Shown piece after piece: positions 50,403 to 58,832 of a stretch of 64,000 nucleotides of DNA (positions within the stretch are counted from its first letter, which is position 1; every line of letters starts with the position of its first letter). A program made the translations under genes and the position numbers. Below the pieces are notes generated by a model, which made no database searches, was not told the DNA's origin, and worked only from the letters and a program-made list of their open reading frames with translations. Origin of the DNA: Pectinatus sottacetonis (GTDB lineage: Bacteria; Bacillota; Negativicutes; Selenomonadales; Selenomonadaceae); assembly GCF_015732155.1 (NCBI RefSeq), contig NZ_WIQK01000001.1:940001-1004000 (forward strand), read 5' to 3'.

Positions 50403-51245
50403 ATGAATAAATATGAACGCGATGATTATTTTACCAGCGGTGAATTGGCCAGCCTTTATAAAATTCCTAAACAAACATTACTGTACTATGACCGTATTGG
50501 CCTCCTAAAACCAGAATTTATCGGCAGTAATGGTTACAGGCATTATAATATAACACAATATCTGACTTTAGAAATCATTCTTAATTTACGCAAACTTGAT
50601 ATCCCTATTATTGAAATAAAATCTTATATTGCTAACAGATCCCCGGAAAATTTTCTAAAACTAATAGAAAAAAAAGACCAGGAATGTCAAAAAAACATTG
50701 CTGATCTACAAAAAGTCCATCGCAGCTTATCTTTAGTAAAAGAAAATACATTACGCATAAATAAGGTAATATTTGACCAAATATTTCTCACATATGAACC
50801 GGCGAAGACACTTTGCCTGACTCTTATCAACGAAAAACAAAAAGGTAAAAATATCATAAAAATGATTGCCCGCCATGTATATAAAGTATTTTCTAAAGAT
50901 CAATTTAAAGAAAAAAATGTCGGGTGGATAATAAATAAAAAGGATTTTTTTTCTGGTATATATAATAAATCAACCGCCTTTTACTCAGTATATGATCAAA
51001 ATTGCCTACCATTAAAGCCCCCCCTTTCTATTCGTCCTGCTGGATTATATCTTACTCTAACCGTTAAAGGAACTTACTATCAAAATGCCCCACAAGCTAT
51101 GCTAAAATTGCAAAAATTCATGCAGGTAAATAATATGTATCCTGTAAGCAATATATTTGTCATTCCTCTAGAAAATCATTGGCTTACTGCCCACACAAAA
51201 GAGTATATCAATAAAATAATCCTACAAGTAGATAATATCTGTTAA
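50403..51245 (+). CDS. MerR-family transcriptional regulator with GyrI-like effector domain
   Basis: This 280-residue protein has an N-terminal MerR winged helix (about residues 8-77: TSGELASLYKIPKQTLLYYDRIGLLKPEFIGSNGYRHY) and a dimerisation coiled coil (about 85-118). The C-terminal domain (about 125-275) resembles the BmrR/GyrI small-molecule-binding fold, with no metal-binding cysteine pattern. Such regulators untwist promoters with 19-bp spacers when a large organic ligand binds. Three such promoters occur in this window, each before a transport or tetrapyrrole-processing operon, so this gene probably encodes their activator. A corrinoid or other tetrapyrrole ligand is inference. Confidence 0.88.
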   Translation: MNKYERDDYFTSGELASLYKIPKQTLLYYDRIGLLKPEFIGSNGYRHYNITQYLTLEIILNLRKLDIPIIEIKSYIANRSPENFLKLIEKKDQECQKNIADLQKVHRSLSLVKENTLRINKVIFDQIFLTYEPAKTLCLTLINEKQKGKNIIKMIARHVYKVFSKDQFKEKNVGWIINKKDFFSGIYNKSTAFYSVYDQNCLPLKPPLSIRPAGLYLTLTVKGTYYQNAPQAMLKLQKFMQVNNMYPVSNIFVIPLENHWLTAHTKEYINKIILQVDNIC

Positions 51246-51990
51246 TTTACTATTTACTGGTAAAGTGCTGTAATAACTTCATTTTCAGAAGATTTTATAG
51301 CACTTTTTTTATCAAATTTATCATAACATAAGTAGTTCCTTTAGTTAAATTTTTCACTATATTTACAAGTTTTTACTATTCTGTTAAAATTGCGGTATAA
51401 TAAATATTATGTTATTTTATTGTATAATAGATTTGAATATTCTTAATTTTGGTAATAGATATATATCTTTTATGCCAGACTTTTTCTTATAGATAAACAG
51501 CTTCAATATGGTAGCCATCATACATCTTTTAAGTACAAATGAAATCTCAAAACATCCATAACAACAATTATCATATATTCTTCTAATAATGAGATATAAA
51601 AATTTCATATAATAATTTTATTTTTTATGCTATCATCATCAAAGCCTTTTCTACTATAATAAAATTCATTCTTTTTATAAGTTAAATATTTCATTATATA
51701 CATACATGTATTCTTGTATATTTACAAAAAGAATTAAGCATGCTACAATTCATAAATAAAACTAATACTAGTACACAAGTAATTTTTATTAATTCAATAT
51801 TAAATCAGAATAAATATATTTATCTAAAATAAGCAAAAATTCTTTTTTTGCTATTATAATCATTATCTATTCTTATTGTCCATACATTTATACCTTGGTA
51901 TTTTCCTTAATGAGCAGTTTATCAATTTAAACTGAAAACATTTAGACAAAATTTATTATTCTAATCTATTACAATATGAGGTGTTTTAAA
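51246..51990. other. AT-rich gene-free region between merR and glcD
   Basis: Apart from the merR terminator near its start I see no gene, repeat or riboswitch in these 745 bp. A 63-codon minus-strand frame at 51417-51608 has no SD and no family resemblance. The glcD promoter must lie near the right end but I could not single one out. Confidence 0.55.
51261..51311 (+). terminator. Terminator of the MerR-family gene
   Basis: The stem AAAGTGCT...AGCACTTT (51262-51269 and 51299-51306), with further internal pairing, is followed by a T run. Confidence 0.8.
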
Positions 51991-53376
51991 ATGCAAAACA
52001 ATATTATTATCAATACCCTTACCCAAATTGTTGGCCCTGGACACATATTAAGTGATCTAGAAAGTCTTTACAGTTATTCCTATGATGCTTCACCTGGACA
52101 TCAACATTTACCTACAGCAGTCGTATTTCCTGCTGATACACAGGAAATATCGCAGATTTTATCTTTTGCTAATATTCATAAAATTCCCGTCTATACCCGT
52201 GGCTCTGGCACTAATTTAAGTGCTGGAACCTGTCCGGTAAAAGGAGGCATTGTATTAGTAACAACACGCTTAAATAAAATTCTCGAAATCGATGAAGAAA
52301 ATCTTGTTGTCGTTGTCGAACCAGGAGTAATCGTTGCTGATTTAAACAAAACAGTAGCCCCCTTGGGACTAATTTACCCACCTGATCCAGGTACAGTAGC
52401 AACCGCTACTTTAGGCGGAACCGTATCAGAAAATGCCGGCGGCTTGCGCGGCTTGAAATATGGCGTATCAAAACATTATGTTATGGGCATGGAAGTTGTT
52501 CTGGCAAGCGGTGATATAATGACTTGCGGTGGTAAAAATGTAAAAGATGTTTCCGGCTATGATATGACAAAATTATTTACTGGTGCTGAAGGCACCCTTG
52601 GCATTATCACTAAATTAATTTTAAAAATTGTTCCTGCTCCAGAAGCCAAAAAAAGTATGATGGCTGTTTTTAAAAATCTGGATGATGCTGGTAATACAGT
52701 TTCCGATATTATCGCTAATAAAATAATCCCTGCTACTTTAGAAATTATGGATAACGCAACAATCCGCACTGTGGAAGATTATGCTAAAGTAGGGCTTCCC
52801 TTGGAAGCAGAAGCTGTTTTATTAATTGAGGTTGACGGAAACCCCATTGTTGTCGAACAAGAAGCAAAGAAAGTATTTTCTGTCCTGAAAAAAAATAATG
52901 CTTTTTCTGTGGAAGTTGCTAAAACACAGGCTGATGTTGACAAATTATGGGCAGCCCGTCGCGCTGCTTTACCAGCACTGGCCAAACTCCGTCCTACAAC
53001 TTATTGTGAAGATGCTACAGTACCACGCAGTAAAGTACCTGTCTTTTTGCATGCCGTAAGTGACATCGCTAAAAAATATAATGTTACTATAGGTACTTTT
53101 GGTCATGCCGGTGATGGAAACATGCATCCAACACTTGTCTGCGATCTGCGCGACAAAGAAGAAATGCAGCGCATACATAAAGCAATGGATGAAATTTTCC
53201 GAACGGCTTTAAAGCTAGGTGGCACATTAAGTGGCGAACATGGTATTGGACTAGGTAAACTACAATGGATGCATATTCAACACGGTCCGGTAGGTATGAA
53301 AACAATGAAGGCAATAAAACAGGCCCTAGATCCTAATCTAATCCTTAACCCCGGTAAATTAGTAGGAGAATGTTAA
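51991..53376 (+). CDS. FAD-linked glycolate/D-lactate dehydrogenase subunit GlcD-like
   Basis: This roughly 461-residue flavoprotein has an FAD_binding_4 domain (about residues 35-175, with GSGTNLSAGTCPVKGGIV and the GGLRGLKYGVSKHYV segment). The C-terminal FAD-oxidase domain has GTFGHAGDGNMHPTLVCD and SGEHGIGLGKL. Members oxidise 2-hydroxy acids such as D-lactate or glycolate. The ATG giving MQNNIII follows GAGGTG. It is cotranscribed with the Fe-S subunit gene, which starts 1 bp after its stop. D-lactate oxidation is the likelier use in a fermenting Negativicutes cell, but sequence alone cannot decide. Confidence 0.92.
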   Translation: MQNNIIINTLTQIVGPGHILSDLESLYSYSYDASPGHQHLPTAVVFPADTQEISQILSFANIHKIPVYTRGSGTNLSAGTCPVKGGIVLVTTRLNKILEIDEENLVVVVEPGVIVADLNKTVAPLGLIYPPDPGTVATATLGGTVSENAGGLRGLKYGVSKHYVMGMEVVLASGDIMTCGGKNVKDVSGYDMTKLFTGAEGTLGIITKLILKIVPAPEAKKSMMAVFKNLDDAGNTVSDIIANKIIPATLEIMDNATIRTVEDYAKVGLPLEAEAVLLIEVDGNPIVVEQEAKKVFSVLKKNNAFSVEVAKTQADVDKLWAARRAALPALAKLRPTTYCEDATVPRSKVPVFLHAVSDIAKKYNVTIGTFGHAGDGNMHPTLVCDLRDKEEMQRIHKAMDEIFRTALKLGGTLSGEHGIGLGKLQWMHIQHGPVGMKTMKAIKQALDPNLILNPGKLVGEC

Positions 53377-53377
53377 A

Positions 53378-54703
53378 ATGGATAATAAACTTACTGTTGA
53401 AAAAATAAAAGAATGTGATAAAACCTTGCTTTTAGATATACAGGATGCCCTTGCTAACTGTATGAAGTGTGGTAATTGTATGGCTGTATGCCCCATTTTC
53501 AAGGAACTCGGCGTAGAAACAGGTGTAGCCCGCGGCAAATTATCCCTAATCGAAGGAGTTTTAAAAGGAGTTATCCCCCTTTCCGACAACTTTGAAAAGT
53601 CCATGGGATTGTGCCTCTCCTGCAAAGCCTGCGCTGCCAATTGTCCTTGTGGTGTTCCAGCCGATGAATTAATTATTCGTGGTCGACAAGCTATTGTAAA
53701 AGCACATGGGCTGAGTCCTGTAAAAAAGAAAGTATTTGCCTTGTTAAAAAATCGGCCTCTATTTGATCTAGCTTTACGCACTGCAGGAATTTTCGGTCCA
53801 ATAAGCATGAAAAAGCTTCCCCGTCCTATGGCTGTAGTGTCCCGTTTTCCCATGCCTGGTATGGACAAAAAAAGAGTATTAACTCCCTTTGCTGCTGTCC
53901 CGCTACGAAAGCAATACCCTGAAACAATTAAGATTAACAATGCTAAATTTAAAATAGCCTTTTTTACTGGCTGTACAATTAATTATGCTTACACGGATGT
54001 TGGTAAAGCTGTTATAAATGTTCTAAAAGAAAATAACATAGAAATCGTTATGCCTAAAATGCAGCATTGCTGTGGAACCCCAGTCTTTACTTCCGGTGAT
54101 ATCGAGTCAGGTAAAGCATTTGCCCGCCATAATATCCAAACATTTGAACGATATAATGTAGATTATATTATAGCTGCCTGCGGTTCGTGTACAGAAGCTT
54201 TAAAATATGAATACCCCAAAATGTTCAAAGATGATCCATCTATGAAAATACGTGCCGAAAAAATAGCCGAAAAAACATATGAAATCAGTGAGTTCCTCGT
54301 AGATATTGTTAAATTCCGCAAGGACAATTTAGGCACGTTAAATGCTACTGTAACAATGCATGATCCCTGTCATATGGTACGCGGTATAAAAGTCACGCAA
54401 CAACCACGGGAAATAGTAAAATCTATTCCGGGAATAATATTTAAAGAAATGAAAGAACCTGCCCGCTGCTGCGGCTCAGGAGGATCTTTCAGCTTAGCTC
54501 ACTATGATATTTCGCGCAAAATAAACGACCGAAAAGTTGCTGACATAAAATCAACAAATGCTGATATTGTTGTAACAAGCTGCGGAACATGCCGAATGCA
54601 TATCACTGATGGCCTTGTACAAAACAAAATAGACAACGTTGAAGTCATGCATGTCATACAATTACTGGACAAAGCTTATCAGGCAGGTAAATCCAATCAT
54701 TAG
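53378..54703 (+). CDS. Fe-S subunit of glycolate/D-lactate dehydrogenase, GlcF-like
   Basis: This 441-residue protein has two N-terminal [4Fe-4S] motifs (CMKCGNCMAVCP at about residues 28-39 and CLSCKACAANCP at about 79-90). Two CCG domains follow (MQHCCGTPVF and ARCCGSGGSF, about 228 and 365) with nearby conserved cysteines (HDPCH, SCGTCRMH). It takes electrons from the GlcD-like flavoprotein to an acceptor such as an electron-transfer flavoprotein or quinone. An AGGAG SD lies inside the end of the glcD-like gene. Confidence 0.92.
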   Translation: MDNKLTVEKIKECDKTLLLDIQDALANCMKCGNCMAVCPIFKELGVETGVARGKLSLIEGVLKGVIPLSDNFEKSMGLCLSCKACAANCPCGVPADELIIRGRQAIVKAHGLSPVKKKVFALLKNRPLFDLALRTAGIFGPISMKKLPRPMAVVSRFPMPGMDKKRVLTPFAAVPLRKQYPETIKINNAKFKIAFFTGCTINYAYTDVGKAVINVLKENNIEIVMPKMQHCCGTPVFTSGDIESGKAFARHNIQTFERYNVDYIIAACGSCTEALKYEYPKMFKDDPSMKIRAEKIAEKTYEISEFLVDIVKFRKDNLGTLNATVTMHDPCHMVRGIKVTQQPREIVKSIPGIIFKEMKEPARCCGSGGSFSLAHYDISRKINDRKVADIKSTNADIVVTSCGTCRMHITDGLVQNKIDNVEVMHVIQLLDKAYQAGKSNH

Positions 54704-54736
54704 TATGGTAGTATTTTTATGCTGATTTTATAACCC

Positions 54737-54775
54737 AATAGCAATATTAAAAGGAAATCTTTTAATATTGCTATT
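54737..54775 (+). terminator. Terminator of the glcD-glcF operon
   Basis: AATAGCAATATTAAAA pairs with TTTTAATATTGCTATT (16 bp, 7-nt loop), followed by TTTATTTTA on the plus strand. The stem abuts the stop of the convergent btuF-like gene. Confidence 0.85.
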
Positions 54776-54776
54776 T

Positions 54777-55760
54777 TTATTTTACTACGGACAAATGCAT
54801 ATTAGCAGGAAAATCAAACTCTTTACCATAAGCGCATCTAGCAATTTCCTGTATACTAAAAACTATATCCTGCGAGGCATTATAGATGTAACCTTCCCGC
54901 GGATATACAAGTGCATTATTTTTAATGGCCTTTATTGTTTGTAATGAAGGGTCATTTAAGTATTTTTCATTATATGTTTTTACATTAAATTTACCATGAT
55001 CGTCATATACAGGCATCAACAAAATATCAGGATTGATTTTAACAAGCATTTCCTTCGTCAAAGCTTGTCCATTATGGATTCCCGCAGCAGAAACCCCATT
55101 TATTACACCAGCATATTTACATGCATCATCAAAAGTAGAACCTATTCCTCCATAGGTAGTCATCAAAGAAACCAAAACTATCTTCTTGCGTTTATCCTTA
55201 GGAATAGCTGACACTTTTTTTTCTATCTCTGCTATCTTTTTATCCATAAGTGCTGTTAATTCTGTTCCCTCACTATGTCTTCCCAATGCATCAGCAATAA
55301 TATTTATTGATTGTTTTACCTGCGCAATATTTTTAGGCCCGGGAACTACTATAACATTAATTCCCATATCGCGCAGATTATCAACTATAGATATATTATT
55401 CCAATCTGGTACAATAACAAGATCAGGCTGTAAAGAACAAATTCTTTCTACTGAAGGATTTTTTATTTTTGTCGGGATCTGCTTAGCTAAAGCAGCAATA
55501 TTAGAACTTACTGGATCATCCAGCAGTGTATTAACTGCTACTAATTTATCTGGCTTAACTAAGCCCAGCACTATCTCGTCAGTACTCATAGATAACGTTA
55601 ATATGCGTTTAGGTCTTGTTTTAAAATTAACTACAGTCCCCTGATAATCAGTAACTTTATACGCTGTATCCTTTATATCAGCTCTATTATTTCCACACCC
55701 AGCAAAAAAAACACAGCAGAATATAATAAATATTACTTTACTGAATATTGCTTTTTTCAT
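54777..55760 (-). CDS. btuF: Periplasmic corrinoid-binding lipoprotein, BtuF-like
   Basis: This 327-residue lipoprotein (lipobox FAGC, Cys22) is of the Peripla_BP_2 class. It shows RPKRILTLSMSTDEIVLGLVKPDKLVAVN, LQPDLVIVPDW and INPDILLMPVYDD. It is the last gene of the cbiR-cbiZ-btuF operon, and this linkage to corrinoid-specific enzymes points to corrinoid as ligand. It is a paralogue of the lipoprotein at 47.3 kb. The start has an AAAGGAG SD. The gene symbol is given on context; binding to heme or a siderophore is not excluded by sequence. Confidence 0.8.
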   Translation of the reverse strand: MKKAIFSKVIFIIFCCVFFAGCGNNRADIKDTAYKVTDYQGTVVNFKTRPKRILTLSMSTDEIVLGLVKPDKLVAVNTLLDDPVSSNIAALAKQIPTKIKNPSVERICSLQPDLVIVPDWNNISIVDNLRDMGINVIVVPGPKNIAQVKQSINIIADALGRHSEGTELTALMDKKIAEIEKKVSAIPKDKRKKIVLVSLMTTYGGIGSTFDDACKYAGVINGVSAAGIHNGQALTKEMLVKINPDILLMPVYDDHGKFNVKTYNEKYLNDPSLQTIKAIKNNALVYPREGYIYNASQDIVFSIQEIARCAYGKEFDFPANMHLSVVK

Positions 55761-55771
55761 ATTTTCTCCTT

Positions 55772-56860
55772 TTATACCGTAATTCTTTTGTCGAGTATAC
55801 GGTTAAAAACAACTATCCATGCATCCATCATATCATCAACAGCAGCTTCTTTTATTACTGCTGTTTCCACAGTATATTCTTCCGCCAAAACTTTTAATAT
55901 TTTATTAGCTGCCCTTATCGTTTCCTGTCTTTGTAAAAGCTGCCATAAAAATTGATCCAGAAGATGAGCATACAGTGATGTATATGTCAGCATTGCATCT
56001 TCTACTGCCAATTTTTCTACTTGTAGTAAATATTGCGGCTTTAAAATTTTTTTACCTTTTTTACTATATTCCTGCCAAATCTTCATTGGTGTAACAGAAA
56101 AGCGTTTCAAACGGCGAAAAACATCATGCTGTTTTACTGGATTAAGACCTGATTGCTTATCAAGAGCTCTCTTAACCGCTTTAATAACAACTTTACCGAT
56201 TAATTCCCCCATTTTAGAATGTTTACCAGCGCCTTCCAAATATAAAGGACTTGCTGCATCAGCAATTATTATAGTTTGATCGGTTCCGGAACCAGTGGCA
56301 ATCCCAGTAGAATATTTACTACCTTCCAAAAGTTCCTGAATAGCAGCAGTTTTAGCTTCTGTGCAGGTAACTAAAGCTCTTGCCAATGTTCCCGGCGGCA
56401 TATCACTGCCTAACACCAATATTATATTTATAGTACCGAATTTGTCCGGTTTTTCTATCGGGCGATAATAATCTGCCGGATCCCCGACCCTGCCACCATT
56501 AGTTTCAATCCCCCCAGTAACAACAGCTGTCACTGTTAAATCTTTGTAACTCATTTTTTCTACTACTGCATTTTCCATACTAGCAGCAGTTCCCATCCCA
56601 CTAACTTTATCAGGATCAAGTGCTAATTTTTTTGACACCAGCCGCATATTTTCAACATATGTATCTGCCAGCATTTCACAAGGCATTCCTTCTCCCTGCT
56701 TGGCATCATGGTTATAAACTGCTTTAAAATCTTCATGATATCCACCATTATAAACAGATGTACTTAAAACTTTACGCCTGCCTGCAAAAAAAACTACAAT
56801 ACTTTTATCATAAAAATAAACTTCATCACCTGTTGATACTGTACAAAGTTTTACTGCCAT
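55772..56860 (-). CDS. cbiZ: Adenosylcobinamide amidohydrolase CbiZ with extra C-terminal domain
   Basis: The first roughly 230 residues match CbiZ, with MGTAASMENAVVEK, TAVVTGGIETNGGRVGDPADYY and the metal-site-like GSGTDQTIIIADAASPLYLEGAGKHSKMGELIG. CbiZ removes the aminopropanol side chain of adenosylcobinamide or pseudocobalamin to give adenosylcobyrate, allowing rebuilding with another lower ligand. The remaining 130 residues are helical and of unknown role; typical CbiZ proteins are shorter. An SD GGAGG lies 6 nt upstream. Its place after a CbiR-like gene makes a cobamide-remodelling pair. Confidence 0.88.
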   Translation of the reverse strand: MAVKLCTVSTGDEVYFYDKSIVVFFAGRRKVLSTSVYNGGYHEDFKAVYNHDAKQGEGMPCEMLADTYVENMRLVSKKLALDPDKVSGMGTAASMENAVVEKMSYKDLTVTAVVTGGIETNGGRVGDPADYYRPIEKPDKFGTINIILVLGSDMPPGTLARALVTCTEAKTAAIQELLEGSKYSTGIATGSGTDQTIIIADAASPLYLEGAGKHSKMGELIGKVVIKAVKRALDKQSGLNPVKQHDVFRRLKRFSVTPMKIWQEYSKKGKKILKPQYLLQVEKLAVEDAMLTYTSLYAHLLDQFLWQLLQRQETIRAANKILKVLAEEYTVETAVIKEAAVDDMMDAWIVVFNRILDKRITV

Positions 56861-56892
56861 ATGTTTCCTCCATAATTAATCTGCCCTTAGAT

Positions 56893-57837
56893 TCATTTAT
56901 GCCAGAATCTACCACAAGCCTTCATCTGCTTGGACAGTTTTTTCCCTAAATCTGTAAAATCATTATAAATAAGCTCATGTGTTACATATTCAGGGTTTAT
57001 TACATTAAATATTTTTCTTATGCCATCTTGTGTAAAAGGCTTATGCTGGTCAATTGATATTATATGTTTTATCAAACCACTATAATTATTATCTGCTGGT
57101 ACTTTACGACTAAATGAGCGCTGATAACTGCCAGAAAGTGAACAGTTTAAATGCATCCCCTTTATCCGTTTAGCTGTATCCCCCAGTTGTAAAATAACTT
57201 TATAAATATAGGCAACAGCTTCCTGCTCATCTTCTATATTAGGATTCGTATTTATTAAATGGCCCGTGTCAAGCATTATTCCTACGTTTTTTTTATTGAC
57301 CAGTGCAAAAAACTTTTCAACAGTTTTAGCATCTAAAAGGCGTAGTCCTGGCCACCATAAATTTTCAAATAAGACTAAAACAGAATCTGGTATACAATCA
57401 GCAACTTCATTGAACACTTCTGCCGCTGCCGTTATTACATCATCATCACTATATCTAAATTTAAAAGTATATGCTTCTTCCGGGCTGCAGTCAGCAATAT
57501 GCCATACAAGATATTCAGGGAGTTCTTTAAGTGCCGCATAAATATTTTCCCTAATAATCTCCAACCACACATTTACATTATTTATGCCCATATTTTTAAG
57601 AATAAAAATATCATCGGCCGATTTTCCCCGCCAAAAATCAAGCCACTGCGGCCAATAAGCCAAATGTACTCCTATAGTAATAGAAGCATATGACTTTACA
57701 GAAAGCTGATTACAATATATAAATTGTTCTATTCCTGATAAATTGTAGTGTTCAATATATTGCGCCAGATTTATCTTTCTCTTAACTAATTCTTTTTCAT
57801 AGCAGTTTATACTGCAATAATTCAATAAATTTTTCAT
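56893..57837 (-). CDS. cbiR: Probable cobamide-remodelling TIM-barrel hydrolase, CbiR-like
   Basis: This 314-residue protein belongs to the AP-endonuclease-2/xylose-isomerase-like TIM-barrel superfamily. Metal-binding residues are seen in LFENLWWPG (Glu), IMLDTGHLINTNP (Asp, His), KGMHLNCSLSGSYQRS (His) and THELIYND (Glu). In Akkermansia muciniphila a member, CbiR, hydrolyses the nucleotide loop of cobamides, releasing cobinamide phosphate. The context here (cbiZ and btuF directly downstream, receptor and ATPase upstream) supports that function; family membership alone would also allow a sugar isomerase. No SD is visible: the predicted transcript start nearly coincides with the ATG. Confidence 0.68.
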   Translation of the reverse strand: MKNLLNYCSINCYEKELVKRKINLAQYIEHYNLSGIEQFIYCNQLSVKSYASITIGVHLAYWPQWLDFWRGKSADDIFILKNMGINNVNVWLEIIRENIYAALKELPEYLVWHIADCSPEEAYTFKFRYSDDDVITAAAEVFNEVADCIPDSVLVLFENLWWPGLRLLDAKTVEKFFALVNKKNVGIMLDTGHLINTNPNIEDEQEAVAYIYKVILQLGDTAKRIKGMHLNCSLSGSYQRSFSRKVPADNNYSGLIKHIISIDQHKPFTQDGIRKIFNVINPEYVTHELIYNDFTDLGKKLSKQMKACGRFWHK

Positions 57838-57844
57838 AATATTT

Positions 57845-57875
57845 ACTTTAAACTATATACTCTTTATATAGTCAA
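57845..57875 (-). promoter_or_regulatory. MerR-type promoter/operator of cbiR-cbiZ-btuF
   Basis: On the minus strand TTGACT (57870-57875), 19 bp and TAAAGT (57845-57850), with the perfect dyad ACTATATA-N5-TATATAGT. It is the best of the three matching sites. The -10 ends only 7-8 bp before the cbiR start codon. Confidence 0.7.
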
Positions 57876-57900
57876 CTAATTTTTCGGACATATACAGAAA

Positions 57901-58731
57901 TCAAGACATATGGCATATTTTATTAAGTAATTTTCGACCTTTATCACGGTCATTAATATTAGGCTTTACCGTAATCTCCATAGTACCTGTATTTTCGTTT
58001 TCATCTACCTGCACTGCCGTTTTATAAGCACGGCTGAGCAATTCTTCTGTAAATACTTCCTGTGGTGAACCGTCTGCTAAAATTTTTTCTTCCCCCAATA
58101 AAAATATACGCGTACAATATTTTGCCGCCAAATTAAGTTCATGTACTATCATTATTATTGTTTTCCCCATTTGCGATAGTTCTTTAATAAACCGAAAAAT
58201 TTCTTCCTGATAAACCATATCTAATCCTGTTGTCGGCTCATCAAGAAACATTATTGGTGTCTGCTGCGCTAAAACCTTTGCCAACAAAACACGTTGTTTT
58301 TGTCCGCCAGAAATTTCATTTACCGGCTTATCTGCTAACCCCATTGTACCAGTATAATCCATACACGCCAGTGCCAGTTCATTATCAGCTTTGCTTTCAT
58401 TTTGCCACCATTCCAAATATGGATATCGTCCTGCTAAAACAATATCCTTTCCTTTATACCCAAAACCTATATTGACATCCTGCTGCAAATAAGCCACCAG
58501 TTTGGCTATTTCTTTTTCCTTATAATCATCTATATTCTTTCCAAAATACTTTATTTCCCCACTCTGCCTTGGCAAAAGCCCACGTATTGTTTTAAGGAAA
58601 GTGCTTTTTCCTGCGCCATTACATCCGATTATGCCGATTACCTCTCCTTTATCCACCACAGTATTAATTCCAGCTATGATAGTTGTATTTCCATAACCGA
58701 TATTTAAATTTTCAATTTCAATAGTATGTAT
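57901..58731 (-). CDS. btuD: ABC transporter ATPase, BtuD/FecE type, with a non-ATG start
   Basis: This ATPase has Walker A GCNGAGKST, Q-loop YLQQDV, signature ISGGQKQRVLLAK and Walker B PIMFLDEPTTGLD, with the LNLAAKYCTRIFLL H-loop region of FecE/BtuD proteins. The first canonical start in frame (GTG at 58659) would delete the A-loop and first strands. The frame stays open upstream to an AAGGAGAGG SD and encodes HTIEIENLNIGYGNTTII, a normal N-terminus with the A-loop tyrosine. The only codons at the right distance are ATC (58734) or ATA (58731). It lies downstream of receptor D and probably energises the FecCD permease at 38-39 kb. Confidence 0.82.
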   Translation of the reverse strand: MHTIEIENLNIGYGNTTIIAGINTVVDKGEVIGIIGCNGAGKSTFLKTIRGLLPRQSGEIKYFGKNIDDYKEKEIAKLVAYLQQDVNIGFGYKGKDIVLAGRYPYLEWWQNESKADNELALACMDYTGTMGLADKPVNEISGGQKQRVLLAKVLAQQTPIMFLDEPTTGLDMVYQEEIFRFIKELSQMGKTIIMIVHELNLAAKYCTRIFLLGEEKILADGSPQEVFTEELLSRAYKTAVQVDENENTGTMEITVKPNINDRDKGRKLLNKICHMS

Positions 58732-58832
58732 GATTATCCTCTCCTTATAACAATATTAATACCCTAAGCCACAAATACCTGTGTTTAAGAAATTTATACT
58801 TGAATATTTTTTGCACTGACATTCGCATAAAA

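Noticed and set aside
51417-51608. 63-codon minus-strand frame in the merR-glcD gap
   Set aside because: It is AT-rich with no SD, promoter or recognisable motif.
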